Origin: an uncultured Prevotella sp.
GTDB taxonomy: Bacteria > Bacteroidota > Bacteroidia > Bacteroidales > Bacteroidaceae
Direction: 5' to 3'
Assembly (NCBI GenBank): GCA_900550635.1
Contig: URSZ01000088.1
Span: 1 to 10,272 of the forward strand
DNA: 10,272 nt
A program made the position numbers and the translations under genes. Below the pieces are notes generated by a model, which saw nothing but the letters and a program-made list of their open reading frames with translations, made no database searches and had not been told where the DNA came from. Positions 1 through 5,396 of this stretch are shown here, one piece after another. How positions within the stretch are numbered: position 1 is the stretch's first letter; each line of letters begins with the position of its first letter.

Positions 1-190
1 ATATTCCGTGGATAGCAGAAGACTGCTCCGGAATGTGACGCTCCGGGTTTATACGCAAAGTCTTGGATTCTTCATTTCCGTCGGGGAAGACTTTTATGTA
101 GCTTATTTCCACAATCCTGTCGTGTATGGCATTTACGCCAGTCGTCTCGAGGTCGAAGAAAACTATCGGTTTTTGAAGTTTCAGTTCCAT
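1..190 (-). CDS. DnaQ-like 3'-5' exonuclease (DNA polymerase III epsilon-type), N-terminal part only
   Basis: Reading leftwards from an ATG at 190-188, 63 residues are visible before the window edge; the C-terminus is missing. The fragment starts MELKLQKPIVFFDLETTG. FDLETTG (residues 12-18) is the Exo I motif of DEDD exonucleases, with D13 and E15 as the expected metal ligands. The later stretch INPERHIPEQSSAIHGI matches the usual region before the second motif of epsilon-type proofreading exonucleases. The family removes 3' nucleotides from DNA or RNA. In this group the gene may encode a stand-alone exonuclease rather than the polymerase-bound epsilon subunit; the DEDDh/DEDDy distinction and any clamp-binding motif lie outside the window. 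It starts 30 bases after the dnaN stop on the same strand, so co-transcription with dnaN is likely. No Shine-Dalgarno is apparent in the gap. Family call is secure; the exact role is inference. Confidence 0.85.
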   Translation of the reverse strand, partial: MELKLQKPIVFFDLETTGVNAIHDRIVEISYIKVFPDGNEESKTLRINPERHIPEQSSAIHGI

Positions 191-220
191 GCAGGTATCG
201 GCTTATCGCTTGTTTTTATA

Positions 221-1339
221 TTATTCTTTTATCATTATAGGCATTGTCAGCATGACGATTTCCTGGTTCTCGGGTTGAGGTGCCGGAACTATTATCGCAG
301 CTCTGCTTTGGTCGGCCAGGCGCAATACCACTTCCTCGCTTTGAAGGTTACCAAGCATGTCTATTAAAGTAGTGCTCCGCAATCCTATGTTCATAGGGAT
401 TCCGTCGTATTCACACAGCATGGATTCTTCGGCCGACAAAGAGTAATCAATGTTCTGCACGGAGATTGTCAACTTGTTTGCTTCAAGATGTAGTTTTACA
501 AGAGAGTTAACCTCGTCGGAAAAGACCATAACGCGTCTCAAAACATTAATCAACGCTGTGCGGTTTACATTGGCGCTATTTTGATTGTTGGGTATTACGC
601 TGTTGTAGTTAGGGAAACGCCCGTCTACCAAACGGCAAGCCATGCGGTATGTCTTCATTTCTATTTCAGCACGGTGTTCGTTGAAACGAATTATCACATC
701 GCCGCTTTCGCGGGCCAGCATAACTTTCAGCAATTGCGCCGTCTTTTGCGACAGTATAAAGGAAAATGCGTCCGACTTTTCAGCGTTAGGCCATCGTGTA
801 TATACAAGTTTACGAGCGTCGCTTGCTACTACTGTTGTATTTTCCTCAGTAATATCAAAGCATACGCCGCACATTACCGGGCGTATGTTATCGACGGCTA
901 CAGCCAGAAGCGCGCGTGTAAGCGACTCGTGCAACAATGTCGCGTCTACGTTTATCCTTCCTTTTTCCTCGCCAAGCTCCGTAAAGAACGGGTTATCCTC
1001 AATGGGCTGGCATACTAACGAGAAGAAACCATTCTGGTATATAATTTTCGTCTCATAGTTTGCCGTATTGATTTCTATTGTAATCGGCTGTTCGGGAATG
1101 CCTTTCAACGCGTCTTGTATCGTTGAGTTGACTGTAAAGCGGCAGTCCTCACTCGATTCTATAAGTTCTACGGACGTGTTTATCATATTCTCACCGTCCG
1201 AAGCTGTTATTTTCAGGGTATTGCCTTGAATCTCAAACAAAAAACTGTCCAGATACGGAACTTTGTTTTTAGCTAATATTACTTTTCCTATAACCTGCAA
1301 TCTTGTTGCAAGCTCGGAACTCGAAAGTTTGAATTTCAT
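221..1339 (-). CDS. dnaN: DNA polymerase III beta subunit (sliding clamp)
   Basis: The 372-residue product has the usual length of bacterial beta clamps, which dimerise into a ring that tethers DNA polymerase III and repair proteins to DNA. Family landmarks are in order: RPVMCGV (153-159, the RPVLNGV-like strand of domain 2), ASDARKL (172-178, equivalent to A(T/S)DGHRL), LVDGRFPNYNSVIP (237-250), and a C-terminal MPIMI (366-370) that corresponds to the hydrophobic cleft region binding clamp motifs. The three-domain organisation is complete, with no frameshift. The start is ATG, with no good upstream alternative before the promoter candidate at 1389-1396. It is the first gene after a 374-base gap and probably shares a transcript with the exonuclease gene that follows it after 30 bases. 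The gene is not beside dnaA or recF within the window. Confidence 0.97.
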   Translation of the reverse strand: MKFKLSSSELATRLQVIGKVILAKNKVPYLDSFLFEIQGNTLKITASDGENMINTSVELIESSEDCRFTVNSTIQDALKGIPEQPITIEINTANYETKIIYQNGFFSLVCQPIEDNPFFTELGEEKGRINVDATLLHESLTRALLAVAVDNIRPVMCGVCFDITEENTTVVASDARKLVYTRWPNAEKSDAFSFILSQKTAQLLKVMLARESGDVIIRFNEHRAEIEMKTYRMACRLVDGRFPNYNSVIPNNQNSANVNRTALINVLRRVMVFSDEVNSLVKLHLEANKLTISVQNIDYSLSAEESMLCEYDGIPMNIGLRSTTLIDMLGNLQSEEVVLRLADQSRAAIIVPAPQPENQEIVMLTMPIMIKE

Positions 1340-1388
1340 ATTATTTTAATTCTTGTTATTTGTATTTTTTAAGGTAGTTCTTATCTTG

Positions 1389-1396
1389 CAAAAGTA
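1389..1396 (-). promoter_or_regulatory. Candidate -7 promoter element for dnaN
   Basis: On the minus strand these bases read TACTTTTG, a full match to the Bacteroidota -7 consensus TAnnTTTG. The box ends 49 bases before the dnaN ATG, which would give a leader of roughly 43 nt. No clear -33 TTTG is seen at the expected distance. The position agrees with the boxes found before three other genes in the window. An 8-mer with five fixed positions occurs by chance, so support comes mainly from this shared placement. Confidence 0.5.
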
Positions 1397-1515
1397 CTAA
1401 AAACATTTCAGACTTATGATTGCGGAAATATTAAATGTTTCCTACCAACCGAATTGCGACAAGTTATAAAAGCAGCACACATTGAATCCTTGACAACTTC
1501 AAACCGATTATATAT

Positions 1516-1555
1516 GACAAGCGTGCGACACAGGCTGAAGGTGTACGCTTTTGTC
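1516..1555. repeat. Bulged hairpin upstream of dnaN
   Basis: Inverted arms GACAA-GCGT-(gcg)-ACAC (1516-1531) and GTGT-ACGC-(tt)-TTGTC (1541-1555) can pair over 13 positions, with two bulges and a 9-base loop. On the minus strand it follows the YciO-type gene by about 160 bases and precedes the dnaN promoter candidate. No U-tract follows on the minus strand, so it is not a standard intrinsic terminator. It could be an RNA structure at the 3' end of the upstream transcript or a protein-binding palindrome. Confidence 0.35.
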
Positions 1556-1585
1556 TGCATTTAACACTCGGGAGACCAAGCCTCA

Positions 1586-1700
1586 TTTTCAAAGAGTTAC
1601 AACCATATCTGAGAAAAGAAAAAATACAAGGCAGATATTTTAAAATATGTCAGACATATTTTGAATTACGTCCGACATATTTCACGACAAGTCTGAGATA
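1586..1700. repeat. Intergenic repeat, copy A
   Basis: Copy A aligns without gaps to copy B at 5099 onwards. Both begin with TTTTCAAAGAGT (1586-1597). Exactly 35 bases after that start both have a 42-base core (1621-1662 here) that differs at only two positions. The core holds a perfect palindrome, ATATTTT/AAAATAT (1635-1648), overlapping a second inverted repeat with 10-base arms AAAATATGTC and GACATATTTT around a single A (1642-1662). Degenerate units of the type GTCAGACATATTT recur, with their GA at about 1611, 1634, 1653, 1674 and 1695. The core lies about 280-320 bases before the dnaN ATG. Function is unknown. Confidence 0.75.
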
Positions 1701-1713
1701 CGTTTTTTCTTGT

Positions 1714-2325
1714 CTATTCTTTTAACACTCCTTTCCCTTGCCTTACTATTGAAAAATCGCCTGTCGTACAATCCACCACAGTACTTGGAAGGGTTGCCCC
1801 TATTCCGCCGTCTATAACGAGGTCTACCTTCTCTCCGAAACGTTCATCAATCAGTTCCGGGGTCGTCTCATACTCGGGGTCTTCATCATCCGAAACAGGC
1901 AACGAAGTTGTCATAATCGGAACTCCAAGTAATTTTGAAATTTCGGAAATAACTGGATTGTCCGGCATTCTGATACCTATCGTTTTACGGTTTCTGAATA
2001 TCTTGGGCAATTTATTAGAGCCTTCAAGTATAAAAGTAAAAGGTCCGGGCAGGTTGCGTTTCATAAGTTTGAATGCCTTATTGTCCATACGTGCATATTT
2101 GCTTACCTCGCTCAAGTCGTAACAAATGATTGAAAAATGACTTTTCTGCGGATCTACACCTTTTATTTCACATATACGCTCTACCGCATTGGATTTCAAC
2201 GCATGGCAACCTATTGCATAGACAGAATCGGTAGGATATATTATTATACCGCCGTCGTTGAGCAAATCTATAATTCGCTGCATTACACGCGGGTCATTAT
2301 CATGGGCGTAAAGTTTCTGAATCAT
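1714..2325 (-). CDS. yciO: YrdC/Sua5-fold protein, YciO subfamily
   Basis: The 203-residue protein has the YrdC fold: YPTDSVYAIGC (30-40), PGPFTFIL (93-100), TIGIRMPDNP (115-124), PSTVVDC (180-186) and VRQGKG (194-199). Overall length and motif order follow E. coli YciO closely. True TsaC/Sua5 enzymes make threonylcarbamoyl-AMP for the t6A37 modification of tRNA and carry K-x-R and S-x-N residues in the active site. Here the equivalent places read K-G-V (55-57) and S-L-P (141-143), so the Arg and Asn are missing, as in YciO. I therefore do not call it the t6A enzyme; its substrate is not known to me. Annotation as 'threonylcarbamoyl-AMP synthase' would be common and may be wrong. It starts at an ATG 30 bases after maf and is the last gene of the presumed operon. 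A gap of 374 bases follows. Confidence 0.85.
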   Translation of the reverse strand: MIQKLYAHDNDPRVMQRIIDLLNDGGIIIYPTDSVYAIGCHALKSNAVERICEIKGVDPQKSHFSIICYDLSEVSKYARMDNKAFKLMKRNLPGPFTFILEGSNKLPKIFRNRKTIGIRMPDNPVISEISKLLGVPIMTTSLPVSDDEDPEYETTPELIDERFGEKVDLVIDGGIGATLPSTVVDCTTGDFSIVRQGKGVLKE

Positions 2326-2355
2326 ATCGCCTGTTTTATATTGTGGTTATCTATA

Positions 2356-2946
2356 TCAAAATTCTTTCAGTTTCGCATAAAGACGTTGCACCGGCAACCC
2401 CATTACATTGAAATAGCTGCCATTCAATTCAGTAATACCAACCATTCCAATCCATTCCTGAATCCCGTAAGCCCCCGCCTTATCGAACGGTTTATATTTT
2501 GAAATGTAATAGTCAATCTCCTCGTCATTCAGACGTGTAAACCTCACTCTGCTAACTGTTGCAAACGTTTCTGTACGCTTTGCAGTCATTATTGTCACGC
2601 CTGTAACTACCCGATGATAACGGTCTGACAGCAATTTCAACATGACTCGTGCTTCTTCCGCACTTTTGGGTTTCCCTAAGATTCTCCGGCCTACCGCAAC
2701 TACCGTATCTGCCGTTATTACCATGTCGTTTTCTTGCATTTCCTGACGGTACGCATCGGCTTTCTTCCTTGATATATACTGCGGGACCTGAACAACGGGC
2801 AGACTTGCAGGAAAGCTTTCGTCTACATCGTGCAAAACCTTAACTGTGAAGTCTATATCTAATTTCGACAGAAGTTCTTTCCGCCTCGGCGAAGCACTTG
2901 CAAGGATTATGCGGTATCTCTTCAGCTTATCCAACGTTGCTACCAT
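2356..2946 (-). CDS. maf: Maf-family nucleoside triphosphate pyrophosphatase
   Basis: At 196 residues this is a full-length Maf protein. Landmarks are ILASASPRRKELL (14-26; the Ser/Arg-Arg loop binding the triphosphate), ADTVV (79-83; Asp as likely catalytic or metal residue), DKAGAYGIQ (155-163) and GSYFNVMGLPV (176-186). Maf enzymes hydrolyse NTPs to NMP and pyrophosphate. The AYGIQ motif fits the dTTP/UTP-directed YhdE-type group better than the YceF type, so the likely job is removal of modified or excess pyrimidine nucleotides in the cytoplasm. In some bacteria the family is linked to septum inhibition. Its ATG (2946-2944) lies inside the last codons of the preceding KdsC-like gene, giving a 7-base overlap that suggests translational coupling. 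There is no internal Met between residue 1 and the first motif, so the start is well determined. Confidence 0.93.
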   Translation of the reverse strand: MVATLDKLKRYRIILASASPRRKELLSKLDIDFTVKVLHDVDESFPASLPVVQVPQYISRKKADAYRQEMQENDMVITADTVVAVGRRILGKPKSAEEARVMLKLLSDRYHRVVTGVTIMTAKRTETFATVSRVRFTRLNDEEIDYYISKYKPFDKAGAYGIQEWIGMVGITELNGSYFNVMGLPVQRLYAKLKEF

Positions 2947-3458
2947 CCAAATGCCTTTTTATCTTTCAACCAAATGCCTTTTGCACGCATAACCTGTTCA
3001 ATAACGTCGCGTGCACAACCGTGACCGCCCGCTATTGTCGATATGTAACGCGAAATTTCTTTTATTTCGGTTGCTGCGTCGCACGGGCAGCAAGGACACC
3101 CTACTTGCTTCATAACTTCATAATCGGGAATATCGTCACCCATATAAACAACCTCGTCCGCGTGTAAGTTCCGTTTGCGAAGCCATTCGTTGAATACATC
3201 GATTTTCACGTCCGCTCCCATATAAATGTCTTCAACGCCCAACCTTGAATACCGCAGTTTTATCGAGTTAGTGCAAGCTCCGGTTATTATGGCTATGATA
3301 AGGCCTGATTTTACGGCATACTGTATAGCATATCCGTCTTTTATATTGACAGTACGCATGGGTTCGCCTGTTGTATGGAGCGTTATTGTCTGACTGCTCA
3401 ACACCCCGTCAACATCGAATACTATTGCGCGGATTTTTCTTAAATCGTAGTCAATCAC
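2940..3458 (-). CDS. kdsC: KdsC-like HAD phosphatase (Kdo-8-phosphate phosphatase)
   Basis: The 172-residue protein belongs to the small, cap-less HAD subfamily of KdsC. It shows DVDGVLSS (15-22, nucleophile D15 and acid/base D17), the Thr of motif II in IITGA (57-61), K85 and the acidic motif GDDIPDYEVM (107-116), followed by AGGHGCARDVIEQVMRAKGIW, the usual KdsC tail. KdsC dephosphorylates Kdo-8-phosphate in the lipopolysaccharide pathway and works as a tetramer; this activity is inferred from the family. The start is GTG: the frame is open upstream only to a TAA at 3471-3473, with no ATG available before DVDG. An oddity is CPCCPCDAA (121-129), with four cysteines in six residues where relatives usually have a less Cys-rich loop. 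It lies 51 bases after the DUF2520 gene and overlaps maf by 7 bases. Confidence 0.88.
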   Translation of the reverse strand: MIDYDLRKIRAIVFDVDGVLSSQTITLHTTGEPMRTVNIKDGYAIQYAVKSGLIIAIITGACTNSIKLRYSRLGVEDIYMGADVKIDVFNEWLRKRNLHADEVVYMGDDIPDYEVMKQVGCPCCPCDAATEIKEISRYISTIAGGHGCARDVIEQVMRAKGIWLKDKKAFGW

Positions 3459-3509
3459 AACTAAATAATTTTATTTGTTATTGTTTCACTTTAATTACTT
3501 CCGAAATCT

Positions 3510-4289
3510 TTACGGCTCTACGAGCGATTTTTCGTGAATACTCCGGCTCATTATTCTGTAAACATCAAGCAATGTTCCGTCCAACATGCTTTCATGTGTT
3601 TCCAACACCTTTTTGTCATACCTCAGCGCCGGACCGGTTTGCGCCCTTGCGGGAGACATTTCATGAACCTTGTCGCAGGTTTCTTCGATAAGCGGGAGCA
3701 ATGCTTGGAAAGGCACACCCGAGCTATTTAATATGTCAGCCGCGCAAGCATAGCAGTGATTTACGAAATTGGAAGCGAATACTGCAGCAAGATGCATTAG
3801 CTTACGTTTCTCGGAATTCAGTTCGGTTACTTTTGCCACCGATATTTTTTGAGCCAAAAGCCTTATATCATCCGTTGTTTCCGAGCTATCTCCCTCTATG
3901 AAAAGAGGAATCCTGCTAAAATCCAAAGAGCGGCCTTTGGTAAACGACTGCAAAGGATACAGCACGCCATATCTGGCAGTTTTGCCTTTAAATACATCAA
4001 TGGAAACGCTTCCTGCCGTATGCAGGTAGAGTGATTTTTTATTAAGTTGCGCAACGGCAGATATAACTTCGGGTATGGAATCGTCTTTAACCGCTATTAT
4101 ATAAACGTCTGCCTTGTCGGTTATACCACCGAACGTTGAAACTGCGGTCGTTCCAAGAACTCCGGCAAGCTCCCGGGCCTTCTCCGCACTGCGGCTGTAC
4201 ACGCACAACGGCGCAAAACCGGCCTTAACCAAAGCCTGCGACATATGCCACGCCACATTTCCGGCACCTACCATTGCAAACGACTTCAT
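3510..4289 (-). CDS. Rossmann-fold protein with DUF2520 domain (NADP-binding, YqeB/ProC-like)
   Basis: The N-terminal half is a dinucleotide-binding Rossmann domain with GAGNVA near residues 8-13 directly after the first strand. It is followed by HTAGS (90-94) and YPLQSFTKG (111-119). The C-terminal half is the helical DUF2520 domain, with HLAAVFASNFVNHCYACAADIL and TGPALRYDKKVLETH. The arrangement resembles 6-phosphogluconate/pyrroline-5-carboxylate reductase-type enzymes, but the substrate is unknown. I chose the ATG at 4289 (259 residues, MKSFAMVGAGNVA). The frame continues to a TTG at 4307, but that adds six residues, would nearly touch the stop codon of the upstream gene, and pushes the glycine loop away from the N-terminus. 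It is 21 bases downstream of the nitroreductase stop, so probably in the same transcript. Confidence 0.88.
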   Translation of the reverse strand: MKSFAMVGAGNVAWHMSQALVKAGFAPLCVYSRSAEKARELAGVLGTTAVSTFGGITDKADVYIIAVKDDSIPEVISAVAQLNKKSLYLHTAGSVSIDVFKGKTARYGVLYPLQSFTKGRSLDFSRIPLFIEGDSSETTDDIRLLAQKISVAKVTELNSEKRKLMHLAAVFASNFVNHCYACAADILNSSGVPFQALLPLIEETCDKVHEMSPARAQTGPALRYDKKVLETHESMLDGTLLDVYRIMSRSIHEKSLVEP

Positions 4290-4310
4290 AAAGCGTAGTA
4301 TCAACAATCC

Positions 4311-4862
4311 TTACTCAACGAACTTTCCGATGTGCACCTGGCTCCATAGAAGCTTTTCTTCGTGCTGTTCCTTGCGCTCCTGGCCTTTGTGCCCTACTGC
4401 CACAATAGAAACTATCCTCATGTTTTCGGGAAGTCCCGTGATACGTCTTACCTCGTCCTCGCTCGAAACAGTATCAGAAAAAGAGCGGCCACGTATTTGA
4501 ATCCAACAAGCGCCCAATCCCATGGCCTCGGCTTGTAAAAGAAGCATTGTGGTTGCAACGGAACCGTCCTCAATCCAAACTTCCGACTTGTCCGTATCTA
4601 CGGCCACCACTATCCCCAAGGGTGCTTTCTGCAAAAACTGCGCGCCTGAAGGCTTGCATTTTGAAAGGCTTTCCAAATCTTGCTTGTCGTCTACCACCAC
4701 AAAATGCCAAGGCCTCTTGCTTTTTGAAGACGGCGACATAAGTGCGGCTTTCATAAGTTCCTTGATTTCGTCCTTGGTTAAAGGTTCATCCGTAAACTGC
4801 CTTATCGAACGACGGCGGCGCACCAAAGATGTAAACTGCGATAAGATATTCTTTTCATCCAT
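4311..4862 (-). CDS. Nitroreductase-family FMN-dependent oxidoreductase
   Basis: The 183-residue protein has the compact nitroreductase fold. RRRRSIRQF (15-23) is the phosphate-binding Arg-rich motif for FMN. SPSSKSKRPWHFVVV (43-57) is the second FMN contact region. EDGSVATTMLLLQAEAMGLGACWI (98-121) is the central dimer helix with the typical Gly-Leu-Gly-Ala-Cys-Trp strand. MRIVSIVAVGHKG (148-160) ends the core. Members reduce quinones, flavins or nitro compounds with NAD(P)H as homodimers; the physiological substrate cannot be read from sequence. The start ATG is preceded by a TAnnTTTG-type box about 53 bases upstream, so this is probably the first gene of the five-gene minus-strand operon. 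Confidence 0.9.
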   Translation of the reverse strand: MDEKNILSQFTSLVRRRRSIRQFTDEPLTKDEIKELMKAALMSPSSKSKRPWHFVVVDDKQDLESLSKCKPSGAQFLQKAPLGIVVAVDTDKSEVWIEDGSVATTMLLLQAEAMGLGACWIQIRGRSFSDTVSSEDEVRRITGLPENMRIVSIVAVGHKGQERKEQHEEKLLWSQVHIGKFVE

Positions 4863-4915
4863 ATTACTTCACATTAAAATAAAACATTGTAGAATGCCCA
4901 TATTTGCATTTATCG

Positions 4916-4923
4916 CAAATTTA
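4916..4923 (-). promoter_or_regulatory. Candidate -7 promoter element for the nitroreductase operon
   Basis: The minus strand reads TAAATTTG, matching TAnnTTTG. It ends 53 bases before the nitroreductase ATG. A TTTC (minus strand, 4940-4937) lies where a -33 TTTG would be expected, a 3-of-4 match. The placement is like that of the dnaN, rho and ABC-F boxes. Confidence 0.5.
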
Positions 4924-5098
4924 CGGAATTTTCATTGAAAACACTAACATATCTCCAAACCGATATTTGTACGCTCCTAATATCGGGCATTATTATCCGC
5001 AAACAGAATGAATGCTGAAACCATAAAATTTATGGCAAAAAAGCTCTACCGTTTTTGACAATAAATCCCCGTTTCCAATCATCAACTTTTATACCCCG

Positions 5099-5190
5099 TT
5101 TTCAAAGAGTGAAAAATAGGTCAGACATATTTCAAAATACAAGGCACATATTTTAAAATATCTCAGACATATTTTTTCGCAGCTCAGAGA
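5099..5190. repeat. Intergenic repeat, copy B
   Basis: Copy B carries the same opening TTTTCAAAGAGT (5099-5110), the same 35-base offset and the same 42-base core (5134-5175) as copy A. The two core differences are G-to-C changes at the positions flanking the central ATATTTT/AAAATAT palindrome (5148-5161). The second inverted repeat (5155-5175) has one mismatch here. TCAGACATATTT occurs exactly at 5121-5132 and 5163-5174. The GA (or CA) of the units lies at 5124, 5147, 5166 and 5187, the same 23-19-21 spacing as in copy A. The core is about 270-310 bases before the nitroreductase ATG. Confidence 0.75.
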
Positions 5191-5322
5191 AGGGGTTTAA
5201 ATCGTTGAAAATCAATTAACATTTCAAGCGTCACAATTTGTCTGTATTGTCACCTTTGTTTGTGTATTTCCAACGTCTGCCCCGCAATTCCGGTAACAAG
5301 CGGCGAAGTGAGAGTTTTGTAT

Positions 5323-5368
5323 AAAAAACTTTCCGGCGCCTTACCCGAGTTTAGGAAAGACGCCGGAA
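5323..5368 (-). terminator. Intrinsic terminator of rho
   Basis: On the minus strand, arms TTCCGGCG and CGCCGGAA (5368-5361 and 5338-5331) form a perfect 8-bp GC-rich stem around a 22-base loop. AG and then six T (5328-5323) follow directly. It begins 28 bases after the rho stop codon, so it most likely ends the rho transcript and insulates the nitroreductase operon. The loop is rather long, but stem and U-tract are otherwise classical. Confidence 0.75.
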
Positions 5369-5396
5369 TATTCTGGCATTTATTGATTTATCAGCC

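Larger units (their letters stand above)
1340..1713. other. Gene-free stretch between the YciO-type gene and dnaN
   Basis: This 374-base stretch has no convincing coding frame. Read in the direction of transcription (minus strand), it holds copy A of an intergenic repeat (1586-1700), a bulged hairpin (1516-1555) and a Bacteroidota-type -7 box (1389-1396) about 50 bases before the dnaN start. A short inverted repeat, GACAAG at 1686-1691 with CTTGTC at 1709-1714, reaches into the stop codon of the upstream gene, but it lacks a clear U-tract on the minus strand, so I do not call a terminator. Confidence 0.7.
4863..5396. other. Gene-free stretch between rho and the nitroreductase gene
   Basis: This 534-base stretch has no supported coding frame. 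In the direction of minus-strand transcription it contains the rho terminator (5323-5368), about 120 bases with only weak structure, repeat copy B (5099-5190), an AT-rich spacer, and a -7 promoter candidate (4916-4923). A small inverted pair ACAAT/ATTGT around 5233-5250 is too short to interpret. Confidence 0.7.

Noticed and set aside
581..1018. Plus-strand open frames across dnaN and similar ones across rho
   Set aside because: They are antisense to strongly conserved coding sequence and their products have no family features.
1608..1700. Regularly spaced short repeats as a CRISPR array
   Set aside because: Units are only about 10-13 nt, degenerate and 19-23 nt apart, with no spacers of normal length and no cas genes nearby.
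4290..4307. TTG start adding six residues to the DUF2520 protein
   Set aside because: An ATG at 4289 places the glycine-rich loop at the usual distance from the N-terminus and leaves a normal gap to the upstream gene.
1500..4964. Shared CAAACCGAT at 1500-1508 and 4956-4964 as an extension of the intergenic repeat
   Set aside because: Its distance to the core differs (121 versus 178 bases), so it does not align with the repeat; a 9-mer match is likely chance.
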